Origin: Streptomyces sp. NBC_00390
GTDB lineage: Bacteria; Actinomycetota; Actinomycetes; Streptomycetales; Streptomycetaceae
DNA: 64,000 nt
Direction: 5' to 3'
Assembly: GCF_036057275.1 (NCBI RefSeq)
Contig: NZ_CP107945.1
Span: 6,014,001-6,078,000 of the forward strand
The notes beneath the pieces were generated by a model. It made no database searches. It was given only the letters and a program-made list of their open reading frames with translations, and was not told the origin of the DNA. This document shows positions 7,995 to 16,651 of this stretch, one piece after another. Position 1 is the first letter of the stretch, and the number at the start of each line of letters is the position of its first letter. The position numbers were made by a program, and so were the translations under genes.

Positions 7995-8795
7995 TCAGTG
8001 GATCTCCGCCACCACCACATCCAGCGCCCACGGCCCGCCCGCCCGTGCCGGAGCCTCGGCCTCCACCACGTACCCGAGGTCGCGCAGCGCCTCCACCAGC
8101 TCACCCGGCGACCTCGGCGCACGCCCGGCCTCCAGCAGGCTGCGCACGATCCGCCCCTTCGTCGCCTTGTTGAAGTGGCTGACCACCGACCGCTTCTCGA
8201 CCCCGTCCACCATCTGCGCGTGCAGCACCCGCACCGTCGCCGTACGCCCCGCCACCTCGCCCTTCGGCTTCCACGCCGCCGTGTACGCGGACGACCGCAG
8301 ATCCAGTACGAGCCCTCCCCTGGCCACCTCCGGCAGGACCGGGTCCATCGCACGCCGCCAGTACGTCCCCAGCGCGCCGAGCCCCGGCAGCTTCACCCCC
8401 ATCGAGCAGCGGTACGACGGGATACGGTCGCCCACCCGCACCGCGCCCCACAGCCCCGAGAACACCAGCAGCGACTGCCGGGCCCGCCGGCGCGCGGCCT
8501 GGTCCAGCGTCGCCAGGCCCAGGGCGTCGTACAGCACACCCGTGTAGATCTCCCCGGCCGGCCGGGTACCCGCGGTCCGCAGCTCCACGTTCTTCGCGAT
8601 CTCGCCGCGCAGGCCGTCGCTCAGCCCGAGCACCTCCTGCGCCTTCGCCTCGTCGGCGGCGCACAGCTCCACGAGCTCGTCCAGCACCGCGGCGCGCGCA
8701 TCGGCCAGACCCGGCAGCGACAGCGACTCCGGCTTCAGCGGCGCGCCGCGCCCCGGGGCGGCCTTACCCTCCGACGGCGGCAACAGCACGAGCAC
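7995..8795 (-). CDS. yaaA: YaaA-family peroxide stress protein
   Basis: The N-terminus VLVLLPPSEGKA is the YaaA/DUF328 hallmark, followed by FSGLWGAVRVGDRIPSYR and the C-terminal FNKATKGRIVRSLLEA. E. coli YaaA limits intracellular free iron under peroxide stress; a similar cytosolic role is assumed. GTG 8795 is chosen because AAGGAG sits 7 bases upstream; a second GTG lies at 8789. At 266 aa it is close to the family norm of about 258. It is divergent from the ribonuclease gene, with a 94-bp shared promoter region. Confidence 0.9.
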   Translation of the reverse strand: MLVLLPPSEGKAAPGRGAPLKPESLSLPGLADARAAVLDELVELCAADEAKAQEVLGLSDGLRGEIAKNVELRTAGTRPAGEIYTGVLYDALGLATLDQAARRRARQSLLVFSGLWGAVRVGDRIPSYRCSMGVKLPGLGALGTYWRRAMDPVLPEVARGGLVLDLRSSAYTAAWKPKGEVAGRTATVRVLHAQMVDGVEKRSVVSHFNKATKGRIVRSLLEAGRAPRSPGELVEALRDLGYVVEAEAPARAGGPWALDVVVAEIH

Positions 8796-8889
8796 GACAG
8801 GTCTCCTTCGTACGAACGGGGGCGGGGGGTGCGGCCCCCGCGTCAGCCTACAAAGTGCCGCCACCCCCACCGCGCCATACGCTCGGTCC

Positions 8890-10329
8890 ATGCGCCGCCA
8901 TCTGCACATGACGGGCGCAGCCGAGGTCCCGCTGCGAGCGGCCCTGAGCGCGCTGCGTACCAGGCTGGACGTGCCCGTCACCTTCCCGGCCGAGGTGCTC
9001 GCCGAGGCGGAGTCGGCCGTCCGCTCCCCGCGGCTGCCGGACCACGACGCCACCGGCATTCCCTTCTTCACCATCGACCCGCCCACCTCGCTCGACCTCG
9101 ACCAGGCGATGCACCTCGCACGCCGCGAGGGCGGCGGCTTCCGGGTCCACTACGCGATCGCCGACGTCGCGGCGTTCGTCGCGCCCGGCGGCGCACTCGA
9201 CGCCGAGGCCCACCGCAGGGTGCAGACGCTCTACTTCCCCGACGAGAAGGTCCCCCTGCACCCGCCGCAGCTCTCGGAGGGCGCGGCCGGCCTGCTGCCC
9301 GGCCAGAGCGCGCCCGCGCTGCTGTGGCGGATCGACCTCGACGCCGAGGGCCGGGCCGTCACGGCCGACGTGCGCCGCGCGCTGGTGCGCAGCCGGGCCA
9401 AGCTCGACTACGCAGGCGCCCAGCGGCGGATCGACGACGGCACCGCCGAGGAGCCCCTCGCGCTGCTGGGGGACATCGGGCGGCTGCGGGAGGCGATGGA
9501 GATCGAACGTGGCGGGATCTCCCTCAACGTCCCCGAGCAGGAGATCGTCGAGCGCGAGGGCACGTACGTCCTCGAGTACCGCGCACCGCTGCCCGCCGAC
9601 GCCTGGAACGCCCAGATCTCCCTGCTCACCGGCATGGCCGCCGCCGACCTGATGATCGAGGCGGGCACCGGCGTCCTGCGCACCCTGCCCACGGCCCCCG
9701 ACGGCGCGGTGGCCCGGCTGCACCGCTCGGCGAAGGCCCTGCACATCGAGTGGCCGCACCATGTGTCGTACGCGGAGCTGGTGCGCTCCCTCGACCCGCA
9801 CGACGCCCGTCACGCAGCGTTCCTCCAGGAGTGCACCACCCTCCTGCGCGGCGCCGGGTACACCGCGTTCCGCGACGGGCAGCTCCCGACGCCCGCGGTC
9901 CATGCGGCCGTCGCCGACGAGTACACCCACTGCACCGCACCGCTGCGCCGCCTCGTCGACCGGTACGCGGGCGAGCTGTGCCTGGCCGCGGTGGCCGGGC
10001 AGTCGCCGCCGGAGTGGGTGACGGCGGCGCTGGACGCGCTGCCGAAGGAGATGGCCGAGGGATCCCGGCGGGCCGACACCGTCGAACGCGAATGCCTCGA
10101 CCTCGTCGAGGCCGTGCTGCTGCGCGAGCGGGTCGGCGAGGTCTTCGACGCGGTGGTGGTGGACGTCAAGGAGCACGAGCCGGACGTCGGCACGGTCGTC
10201 CTCGAAGAACCGGCGGTCGTCGCCAGGATCGAGGCCGACGGCGGCGAGCTGCCGCTGGGGGAGAGGCTGCGGGTCCGGCTCACCCAGGCGGACCCGGGGA
10301 CGTCGAGGGTGCTGTTCGCGCCGGCGTAG
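8890..10329 (+). CDS. RNB-domain ribonuclease (RNase II/R family)
   Basis: A 479-aa RNB-type exoribonuclease without the cold-shock and S1 arms of full RNase R. The core has PFFTIDPPTSLDLDQAMHL (metal-binding Asp cluster, about 56-75), HYAIADVAAFVAPGG, LYFPDEKVPLHPPQLS, and the C-terminal YTHCTAPLRRLVDRYAGE, which matches the family's Y(S/T)HxTSPLRRxxDL box. The fourth acidic position often written DLDDA is DLDQA here. These short actinobacterial RNB proteins are expected to degrade RNA 3' to 5'. ATG 8890 gives the natural N-terminus; ATG 8908 is an alternative. Confidence 0.9.
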   Translation: MRRHLHMTGAAEVPLRAALSALRTRLDVPVTFPAEVLAEAESAVRSPRLPDHDATGIPFFTIDPPTSLDLDQAMHLARREGGGFRVHYAIADVAAFVAPGGALDAEAHRRVQTLYFPDEKVPLHPPQLSEGAAGLLPGQSAPALLWRIDLDAEGRAVTADVRRALVRSRAKLDYAGAQRRIDDGTAEEPLALLGDIGRLREAMEIERGGISLNVPEQEIVEREGTYVLEYRAPLPADAWNAQISLLTGMAAADLMIEAGTGVLRTLPTAPDGAVARLHRSAKALHIEWPHHVSYAELVRSLDPHDARHAAFLQECTTLLRGAGYTAFRDGQLPTPAVHAAVADEYTHCTAPLRRLVDRYAGELCLAAVAGQSPPEWVTAALDALPKEMAEGSRRADTVERECLDLVEAVLLRERVGEVFDAVVVDVKEHEPDVGTVVLEEPAVVARIEADGGELPLGERLRVRLTQADPGTSRVLFAPA

Positions 10330-10344
10330 CCGCCGGGGCCCGTG

Positions 10345-11196
10345 TCAGGCCGGCTCCGGGGCCGGGCGCTCGCGCCGCTCGGCGGCCGACCGGACCGCGG
10401 CCACCAGCGCCTGCGGGTCGTCGGCGTGGAAGCGGACGGTGTGCGCACTGCCACGGCTGCCCAGAGGCCGTACGAAGCCGACCGGCGCGGTCAGCTCCAC
10501 CGACACCGTCGTGTGGCCCGCCACGATCAGGTCCAGCGACCCGTCCTCGCGCACGGTGACCAGCCGCCCGTCCGGATACCGCCGTTCCACCCGGACCCGA
10601 GCGATCTCGTCCGCGGCTATCCGCAGATCGAACAGCGCCCCGTAGCGGATCCGCAGCGACCCGTCCGCCCCCACGACATGGGGCCTGGTCACACAGGCCG
10701 CGTGCATGGCGACCAGCAGGAGCACCCCGTACACGTCGATCACCAGAGTGACGGCGTGCACCAGGGGCCAGGGGACCAGCACCGCCAGCGCGATGGTCTC
10801 GACGACCGAAACGAAGATCATTCCCCACATCAGCGCGGTCTGCGGGCCGGTGTACGCCGCGGGGTGCGCACCCGCCGGTACGCCGTGCCGCCGCCGCACC
10901 AGCCACAGCGCCAGGCTGTGCATCGCGCGCAGCTCGTGCACGAGGAGCCGGGCGAGCGCGGGCGGCACCAGGTCGCGTACGGCGCCGAGCAGCGCCTCGC
11001 GCGCAGGGGTGCCGGCGCGGCGCGAGGCCGTGAAGAGCCGCAGCAGTACCGACACTTCGAGCACCAGCACGCAGGCCACGAGCAGCTCGGCGACGGCGAT
11101 GACCGCGGGCGGCACCCGGACCCCGGCCACCAGCAGGAACGCCAGCACGATCTCGGCGGGCACCAGTCCCCACAGGGCGAGGCGGGCGGCCCTCAT
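10345..11196 (-). CDS. Conserved membrane protein, four predicted helices
   Basis: Two hydrophobic segments near the N-terminus (about 8-28 and 33-52) and two near 115-165 (GMIFVSVVETIALAVLVPW, VTLVIDVYGVLLLVAMHA) are followed by a soluble C-terminal domain of about 110 residues rich in beta strands. No enzymatic motif is visible. The start ATG overlaps the MerR stop by 4 bp (ATGA), so it is translationally coupled to the regulator and shares its promoter. It may be the regulator's target or sensor partner, which is inference from the operon only. Confidence 0.8.
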   Translation of the reverse strand: MRAARLALWGLVPAEIVLAFLLVAGVRVPPAVIAVAELLVACVLVLEVSVLLRLFTASRRAGTPAREALLGAVRDLVPPALARLLVHELRAMHSLALWLVRRRHGVPAGAHPAAYTGPQTALMWGMIFVSVVETIALAVLVPWPLVHAVTLVIDVYGVLLLVAMHAACVTRPHVVGADGSLRIRYGALFDLRIAADEIARVRVERRYPDGRLVTVREDGSLDLIVAGHTTVSVELTAPVGFVRPLGSRGSAHTVRFHADDPQALVAAVRSAAERRERPAPEPA

Positions 11197-11966
11197 CGCC
11201 GCCCCCGGGCCCGTGCGGCGAGCAGCATGATCATCTGCCGTACGACCGCGGCCTGGGCCGGGGCGAAGTCGGTGAGGAACGCCGTGCCGAAGGGGCTGTC
11301 GGTCTCGTGCAGGCCGTCGCCCATCAGGGAGATCATCGCGTCCGGCACGCTCGCCGCGAGTTCGGCCGCGAGCGGTACGACGCGGGGGTCGTCGGGCGAC
11401 GCGTCGGCGAGATCGTCGAGCCGCTCGTAGAGCTTCTGGACGCGCCCGGCGAACCGGGGATCCTCGGCGAGCGGCCGCAGCGCCGCGTACAGCTGCTCGC
11501 GCTGCTCGGGCCCCACCATCGAGTCCAGCAGCGCCAGATGCTCGCGGTCCTTGGCAGCCATGGGGGAGTCGCTGGGCGCGAACGCCCCGAACAGCCCTGC
11601 CAGTTCCGGCGACACGGGCCCCTCGGCCGGCAGCCGCCCCTCGCGCGCCTGCGACATCAGCACGGCGAGCCGTGCCCGCCGCTCGGCGATGGCCGCCTCC
11701 TGCCGCGCCAGGTCGGCGTCCAGCTCCTCCAGCACCTCGGCGAGTTCGCGCCCCGCGTCGTCGGCGAGTACGCCGCGCACCTCGGCGAGCCCGAGCCCAA
11801 GCTCGGTGAGCCGCCGGATCCGGGCGAGGACGACGGCGTGCCGGAGCCCGTAGTCGCGATAGCCGTTGGGCAGCCGCGCGGGCTCCGGCAGCAGCCCGAG
11901 ATGGTGGTAGTGGCGCACGGTCCGCGGGGTCACGCCCGCCAGTGCGGCGATCTCTCCGATCTTCAT
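11193..11966 (-). CDS. MerR-family transcriptional regulator
   Basis: The N-terminus MKIGEIAALAGVTPRTVRHYHHLGLLPEPAR is a canonical MerR winged helix-turn-helix (1-70). It is followed by a dimerisation coiled coil (about 80-125) and a C-terminal domain of about 130 residues without the cysteines of metal sensors, so a small molecule or protein ligand is likely. The start at 11966 lies exactly at the expected transcription start of a promoter with 19-bp spacing and a palindrome, so the mRNA is probably leaderless and autoregulated. It heads a two-gene operon with a membrane protein. Confidence 0.9.
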   Translation of the reverse strand: MKIGEIAALAGVTPRTVRHYHHLGLLPEPARLPNGYRDYGLRHAVVLARIRRLTELGLGLAEVRGVLADDAGRELAEVLEELDADLARQEAAIAERRARLAVLMSQAREGRLPAEGPVSPELAGLFGAFAPSDSPMAAKDREHLALLDSMVGPEQREQLYAALRPLAEDPRFAGRVQKLYERLDDLADASPDDPRVVPLAAELAASVPDAMISLMGDGLHETDSPFGTAFLTDFAPAQAAVVRQMIMLLAARARGRR

Positions 11967-11973
11967 GCCCCTC

Positions 11974-12004
11974 AGTAGAAACCCTGACGCTGCGGCAAGG
12001 TCAA
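11974..12004 (-). promoter_or_regulatory. MerR-type promoter with 19-bp spacer and operator
   Basis: Read on the minus strand: -35 TTGACC (11999-12004), a 19-base spacer, -10 TCTACT (11974-11979), then 7 bases to the MerR ATG. The spacer and the end of the -35 box form the near-perfect palindrome ACCTTGCCGCAGCGTCAGGGT. An over-long 19-bp spacer with a centred operator is the defining design of MerR-activated promoters. Confidence 0.85.
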
Positions 12005-12150
12005 GCGAGGTCGCGCCAGGCCGCGGGTGGACGCCGAGTGCCTCCGGTTTTCCATGATCATGTGCCACGATCGAGGGAACGATCCCCATCTCACGGACGG
12101 CGGGTGCGCCGATGTCCGAGTCTGACGAGCGACCGAGGAAGGAGCGCGAC

Positions 12151-12729
12151 ATGACTGCCGTGCCGCATGAACCGCTCACGGAGGCGGACGTCCTGCTGGA
12201 GGGCTTCCTGGCGCTGGACACGCCGGAGGGCTTCCGCGCGGAGCTGATCGAGGGGGAGATTGTTGTGACGCCGCCGCCGGACGGGGATCACGAGGGCTAC
12301 ATCAGCCGGATCGTGAGGCAGGTGATCAAGCGATCGCGTACGGACATGGATGTGTCCGGGAACAAGGGCCTCAAGCTGAAGAGCGGAGGTGGCTGTACGA
12401 AGAACCACGCCATCCCCGACTGCACCTTCGCGCCCCTCGCGCTCGGCCTCTTCTTCGGTGCCGAGCCCTGGATGCCGTGTGAGGGCGTGGCCATGGTCGC
12501 CGAAGTGACCTCCAACAAGCCGGACGCCGGCCGTGAGGCCAAGCGCCGCTGCTATGCCCGTGGTGGCATCCCGTTCTACCTGCTTGTCGATCGAGAGACG
12601 TCTTCAGTCACCCTTTTCAGTGATCCGAAGAATGATGACTACCGGCAGGCCCACACGATGCCCTTCGGTAAGCCTCTGCCCCTCCCTGATCCCTTCGGCT
12701 TCGACCTGGAGACCTCCGACTTCGTCTGA
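12151..12729 (+). CDS. Uma2-family protein (DUF820, PD-(D/E)XK-like fold)
   Basis: ATG 12151 follows GGAAGGAG with a 6-base gap. The 192-aa protein shows the Uma2 layout: FRAELIEGEIVVTPPP near 29-44, IPDCTFAP near 89-96 (the conserved P-D pair), MVAEVTSNKP near 115-124, and a Lys two residues past the Glu, with YARGGIPFYLLVD after it. These residues make up a putative restriction-endonuclease-like site. Uma2 proteins are numerous in Streptomyces and cyanobacteria; their biological function is not settled. rnpB begins 37 bp downstream on the same strand. Confidence 0.85.
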   Translation: MTAVPHEPLTEADVLLEGFLALDTPEGFRAELIEGEIVVTPPPDGDHEGYISRIVRQVIKRSRTDMDVSGNKGLKLKSGGGCTKNHAIPDCTFAPLALGLFFGAEPWMPCEGVAMVAEVTSNKPDAGREAKRRCYARGGIPFYLLVDRETSSVTLFSDPKNDDYRQAHTMPFGKPLPLPDPFGFDLETSDFV

Positions 12730-12765
12730 GCCGCCCGATGAGGGCAGGTAGCATGGTCATCACGG

Positions 12766-13174
12766 CAGACGAGCCGGGCGGACGGCCGCGTGAGGATCTT
12801 CGGATCCTCCCGAGGAACGTCCGGGCTCCACAAGGCAGGGTGGTGGGTAACGCCCACCCGGGGTGACCCGCGGGACAGTGCCACAGAAAACAGACCGCCG
12901 GGGACCTCGGTCCTCGGTAAGGGTGAAACGGTGGTGTAAGAGACCACCAGCGCCTGAGGTGACTCAGGCGGCTAGGTAAACCCCACCTGGAGCAAGGTCA
13001 AGAGGGGCGCTACCGCAAGGTGCGCCCTGCGCGGACGTTCGAGGGCTGCCCGCCCGAGTCCGCGGGTAGACCGCACGAGGCCGGCGGCAACGTCGGCCCT
13101 AGATGGATGGCCGTCTCCCCGGCGACCGCGAGGTCACCGGGTGACAGAACCCGGCGTACAGCCCGACTCGTCTG
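12766..13174 (+). ncRNA. rnpB: RNase P RNA, bacterial class A
   Basis: The conserved 5' block GAGGAACGTCCGGGCTCC (P4 region) lies at 12812-12829 and the 3' block ACAGAACCCGGCGTACAG at 13144-13161, as in bacterial RNase P RNAs. The ends pair: CAGACGAGCCGGGC at the 5' side with GCCCGACTCGTCTG at the 3' side (P1, one G-U). Internal landmarks are GGGTGAAACGGTGG and the GCAAGG loop region. The RNA is the catalytic subunit that matures tRNA 5' ends. A short T run (13218-13222) lies downstream. Exact ends are judged from the P1 pairing. Confidence 0.95.
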
Positions 13175-13394
13175 CCTCCTACCGCTTCTGACCAGTGAAA
13201 ACGCAGGGCAGAGGCTCTTTTTCGCGTATTGGCGATCGCGGCGGATGCGACCGCGTGGGCTCTTGACCATCTGGCCGGGGTCGGTCGGCGGACGCGGAGG
13301 GCAGCCTGAAGCGCGGTACGGCGTACCTGCACCACCCTCGTGATCCGGGACGCACCATCGGTGTCATCGGGGCCCGCCGCCAGGGGGCTCGGCG

Positions 13395-13928
13395 TCACTC
13401 CTCGTCGTCCTCGTCGTCCTTGAGGTGGTCGGGGTCGAGGAAGTCGACCAGGCGTTCTTCGACCGGCATACCGGTTTCGTCCTCGTCGATGAGCATCCGG
13501 CGCAGGATGTTGAGCGGGTAGAAGCCCTCATAGGGACCGGCGTCGGGGAAAGCGACACTGGGGGTGTCGAGGGCCGGTGTGTCGGCGGGATCGAACAGCG
13601 GCGGACAGGTGCCGTCGTCGAGGGGTTCGGGCGTGTACTTCCACACCATTCCGTGCTCGCGGCACATCATCTCGCCGACGTACCAGACCGCGCCTTGCAC
13701 GAAATCGTCACGCCGTCGCCGGGAGTCGATGTCCTCGGAGCTGTCGAACGTCTCACGGATCAGGCCGTCGAGGATGTCGAGCGAGGCCGGGGTGAAGTCG
13801 AACCGGTCGGCTCCCCCGGTGTTCTCGGCCCAGTGCGGGAACGCCGCCTGTCGTTCGGTCAGCCACTCCAGAAGTTCCGGGTGGCGTGCCGGATCGTCGG
13901 CGGGGTGGTGGTCGGTGTGGTCGCTCAT
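13395..13928 (-). CDS. Acidic hypothetical protein (177 aa)
   Basis: The product is strongly acidic, with a His/Asp-rich start (MSDHTDHHPADDPARHPELL) and a C-terminal run of Asp and Glu. The middle contains FTPASLDILDGLIRETF and FVQGAVWYVGEMMCREHGMVWKY, the pattern of small globular proteins seen near SUKH-type and DUF3806-like immunity proteins; I cannot assign a family. There is no signal peptide. Start 13928 (ATG) is chosen over GTG 13937; neither has a clear ribosome site. It diverges from the LAXTG surface protein gene, and an inverted repeat lies between them. Confidence 0.65.
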   Translation of the reverse strand: MSDHTDHHPADDPARHPELLEWLTERQAAFPHWAENTGGADRFDFTPASLDILDGLIRETFDSSEDIDSRRRRDDFVQGAVWYVGEMMCREHGMVWKYTPEPLDDGTCPPLFDPADTPALDTPSVAFPDAGPYEGFYPLNILRRMLIDEDETGMPVEERLVDFLDPDHLKDDEDDEE

Positions 13929-13957
13929 GCCGGTCACGCTAGCGCGGGAGTGTGTCG

Positions 13958-13988
13958 GTCAACTGTGAAGGGTCTTCACTGAGTTGAC
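13958..13988. promoter_or_regulatory. Inverted repeat covering a -35-like box
   Basis: GTCAAC (13958-13963) and GTGAAG (13965-13970) pair with CTTCAC (13974-13979) and GTTGAC (13983-13988) around a 3-base centre. The right arm contains TTGACA (13984-13989), a perfect -35 hexamer pointing toward the LAXTG gene. It could be an operator for either divergent gene; the partner -10 box is not obvious. Confidence 0.5.
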
Positions 13989-14123
13989 ACATGCAACGTC
14001 AACAATACGCTGCAACTCACGGCCGGCCGGCCCTAGGTTGGCCGGTGGGGTGGCGGAGACATGTCACGGGGGCCCTTCCCCGCCTTCCCTTCCTGTCCCA
14101 TGAGCCCCCACAGGGACACGTAC

Positions 14124-16502
14124 GTGAGCACACCTATAGCGATCCGCTTACGGCGGCGCCTGGCCTTGGGCCTCGCGGTCGTCGCCTCCGCGGGGATGAT
14201 GCTGGTGGGTCTGCCCGCCACCGCATCCGCCGCGCCCGGGGACTACGCCAAGATCACATCCGGCGGCAGGTGCGACAAGATGCACCTGAAGAAGACCTTC
14301 CCCCGCACTCCCAACAACTCCGGCGCGCCCACCGGGCAGCACCACTGGACCCGGTCCGGTCCGGATGAGGAGTACTACTACAACAACGACTTCAAGGGCT
14401 TCGAGAACGTTCCCACCCCCACGCAGGCCGACCTGAACGCTGCCGGGTCCAGCCGGGCGGACATCGACAAGTGGGACGCCGAGTACGCCAGGTCCAAGGA
14501 CCCCGAGGACATGAAGCGCGCGATCTACGCGCGCTATCACCGGCACAAGAAGGAGTCCGCCAGCCCCAAGCCGTTCCGGTCCTGGGTGCCCCGCTACCTG
14601 ATCAACAACCAGGCCAACGGGGCAAAGGGCGGCGTCTTCGAGCGTAAGACCGTTCAGGACTTCAACCTTGTCGGCCCTGACTGGCTCTGTGAAGTCACGA
14701 TCGAGATCTACGACAAGGACGGCAACAAGATCGCCTCGCGTCGTTACGACGCCTACAACCAGCGCACCGGCGACCTCGGCGAGTTCAAGTCCAACGGCAA
14801 GCGCAAGATCGATCAGTTCAGGAACGACAAGATCATCCTGCGCCACAAGGACGCGAAGTACGACTTCACGAAGTCGAAGTTCACGATGTTCACCGGCGAG
14901 AAGCCCAACGGTGTCACCAGCCGCGAGTACGCGGCCGAGAACAAGGCCCTGCGTGCTGAGCGCGGTACCGGCAACAACCCGATCCGGATCGCGGAGCGGA
15001 GGGCGACCGGCAAGGGCCTGTGGCCGCAGACCAAGTACACCAAGTCCTACCCGGTGTTCAACCCGCGGCCGAACACCGGCACCCAGGGCCCCATCAACTC
15101 TCTCGCCTACCAGTCCGGTAAGAACCCGGCCCAGGCCCGGCAGATCCAGGCCGAACACAACCGGGTCGACACCCGTTCCGCGCTCGGCCGCGGCCCTGGC
15201 GGCGTGGACTTCTCCACCCTCGAACTTCAGTACGTCGGCAACCCCGTCAAGGGCAAGGGCATGGACTACTCCATGAAGGCCGACTTCATGCCCGACGAGG
15301 ACACCAACCCCGGGTGGGGCGGCGAGGCCAAGCTGACGCTCGCCTCGGACGCGTTCTTCACATGGCTGGCCCTGTCCCCGGACCGGATGTGGGTGAACCT
15401 GAACCCGGACCAGCCCGACAAGATCATGGACAAGGCGTTCGGCGAGACCGATGCCGGCCGGATCCTGCTGGAAGCCGACATGGAGATGAAGCGGGACTGG
15501 TCCCGCGCCCTGGATCCGAAGAAGTCCCCGGGCCGGGAGTTCATGGCCGCGGCCCCGAAGGTCGACGGTGTTCCGTGCTGGGGTCCGGGCCGCAACTGGA
15601 TCGTCCCCGACCGGGCGAAGGTGCGGGAGCAGGACGGCGGCATCTACATCCTCGACGCCCCGCTGAAGGTCAACCACGCGCCGATGGACTTCACCACGCC
15701 GGTACCCGGTGAACGCTGCGACAAGAAGCTGACGGAGGCCGAGAAGGAGTACAGCGTCCGCCTCATGAAGCAGTGGATCATTCCCGCGGTCCAGGAGAAG
15801 GTCAACAAGGACCCGAAGTACCAGGACCTGCGCTCGGTCTACCGCTCGCGGGTCGCGGCCGAGTGGATCCGGCAGCAGGACGCGAAGAAGCCCACCGACT
15901 TCCGCCCCGTCATCGACAGCAACAACCTCGAGCGGTGGCCGCTGCGCGGCGAGAACAAGAACTGGGACAAGCGCACGGTATGGGAGCAGATGCGCAAGTC
16001 CTTCACCGAGGGCGAGTACAAGTACGAATGGCCCTCCGGCGGCACCATCTACACCTTCACCGTCGGCGGAGTGGACTTCTCCAAGTCCCCGAAGCGGAAC
16101 ATGTCCGGTGTGGAGTTCCGGACCCAGCACCGTGAGCTTCCGCGGAGCACGAAGGACTCCGTCCGCGCGGAGACCTCCGCCCGCGACAGCGACACCGCCC
16201 TCCTCGGCGGCAACGGGGCGGCCAGGACCGACGACGGCAGGCCCGACCCCACCCCCACGCCCACGCCGACGGACCCCGGGAAGCCGGACCCCACCCCCTC
16301 CCCGACCGGCCCGGGTACCCCGGACCCGACGGCGACCGTCCCGGGCAAGCCGGGCGGCAACACCCCGGACCCTGACGGCGGCCTCGCCGACACCGGCTCG
16401 AACACCCCGGTCGGGCTGATCTCCGCCCTCGCCGCCCTCGCGGTGGCGGCCGGCGGACTCCTCGTCCGGTGGCGCCGCCGCCGGGCGAACGCCGAGAGCT
16501 GA
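14124..16502 (+). CDS. LAXTG-anchored surface protein with uncharacterised ectodomain (792 aa)
   Basis: GTG 14124 has AGGGA upstream and starts a normal signal peptide: a basic RLRRRL stretch, a hydrophobic core and cleavage near ATASA/APG. ATG 14100 or 14061 would give over-long N-termini. The ectodomain (about 35-690) is rich in Lys, Asp and aromatic residues. Recognisable conserved stretches are WVNLNPDQPDK near 422, GRILLEADMEMK near 447-458, YILDAPLKV and GGVDFS near 648, which recur in Streptomyces surface proteins of unknown role. A Pro/Thr-rich wall-spanning stretch is followed by LADTG near 754, a hydrophobic segment and RWRRRR. This is the sortase E (LAXTG) signal. The ninth codon is TTA (14148), so translation should need bldA tRNA. 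Confidence 0.85.
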   Translation: MSTPIAIRLRRRLALGLAVVASAGMMLVGLPATASAAPGDYAKITSGGRCDKMHLKKTFPRTPNNSGAPTGQHHWTRSGPDEEYYYNNDFKGFENVPTPTQADLNAAGSSRADIDKWDAEYARSKDPEDMKRAIYARYHRHKKESASPKPFRSWVPRYLINNQANGAKGGVFERKTVQDFNLVGPDWLCEVTIEIYDKDGNKIASRRYDAYNQRTGDLGEFKSNGKRKIDQFRNDKIILRHKDAKYDFTKSKFTMFTGEKPNGVTSREYAAENKALRAERGTGNNPIRIAERRATGKGLWPQTKYTKSYPVFNPRPNTGTQGPINSLAYQSGKNPAQARQIQAEHNRVDTRSALGRGPGGVDFSTLELQYVGNPVKGKGMDYSMKADFMPDEDTNPGWGGEAKLTLASDAFFTWLALSPDRMWVNLNPDQPDKIMDKAFGETDAGRILLEADMEMKRDWSRALDPKKSPGREFMAAAPKVDGVPCWGPGRNWIVPDRAKVREQDGGIYILDAPLKVNHAPMDFTTPVPGERCDKKLTEAEKEYSVRLMKQWIIPAVQEKVNKDPKYQDLRSVYRSRVAAEWIRQQDAKKPTDFRPVIDSNNLERWPLRGENKNWDKRTVWEQMRKSFTEGEYKYEWPSGGTIYTFTVGGVDFSKSPKRNMSGVEFRTQHRELPRSTKDSVRAETSARDSDTALLGGNGAARTDDGRPDPTPTPTPTDPGKPDPTPSPTGPGTPDPTATVPGKPGGNTPDPDGGLADTGSNTPVGLISALAALAVAAGGLLVRWRRRRANAES

Positions 16503-16524
16503 CCGCAGCACAACCCGATATCGA

Positions 16525-16554
16525 ACGGCCCCGCACCCCGTGGTGCGGGGCCGT
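16525..16554 (+). terminator. Hairpin terminator after the surface protein gene
   Basis: ACGGCCCCGCACC (16525-16537) pairs perfectly over 13 bp with GGTGCGGGGCCGT (16542-16554), with a 4-base loop, 22 bp after the stop. Confidence 0.9.
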
Positions 16555-16651
16555 CTCCGCTCCCGCACACGTCCGGTCACGTGATCATTCCGGCCGCCCG
16601 TCCCAAGTCACGCGGCGAAGCGCCACACACAGGTCTCCTACGATTCCGGTC

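Noticed and set aside
10342..11430. A 362-codon plus frame over the MerR/membrane protein operon.
   Set aside because: Antisense shadow; the minus strand shows clear MerR and membrane-protein features plus a promoter.
12639..13398. Several open frames on both strands across the rnpB region.
   Set aside because: The region matches RNase P RNA conserved blocks and P1 pairing; the frames lack ribosome sites and families.
14148..16580. An 810-codon open frame antisense to the LAXTG gene.
   Set aside because: It mirrors the codon bias of the real gene; the plus strand has a signal peptide, LAXTG anchor and ribosome site, and the antisense product has no recognisable domain.
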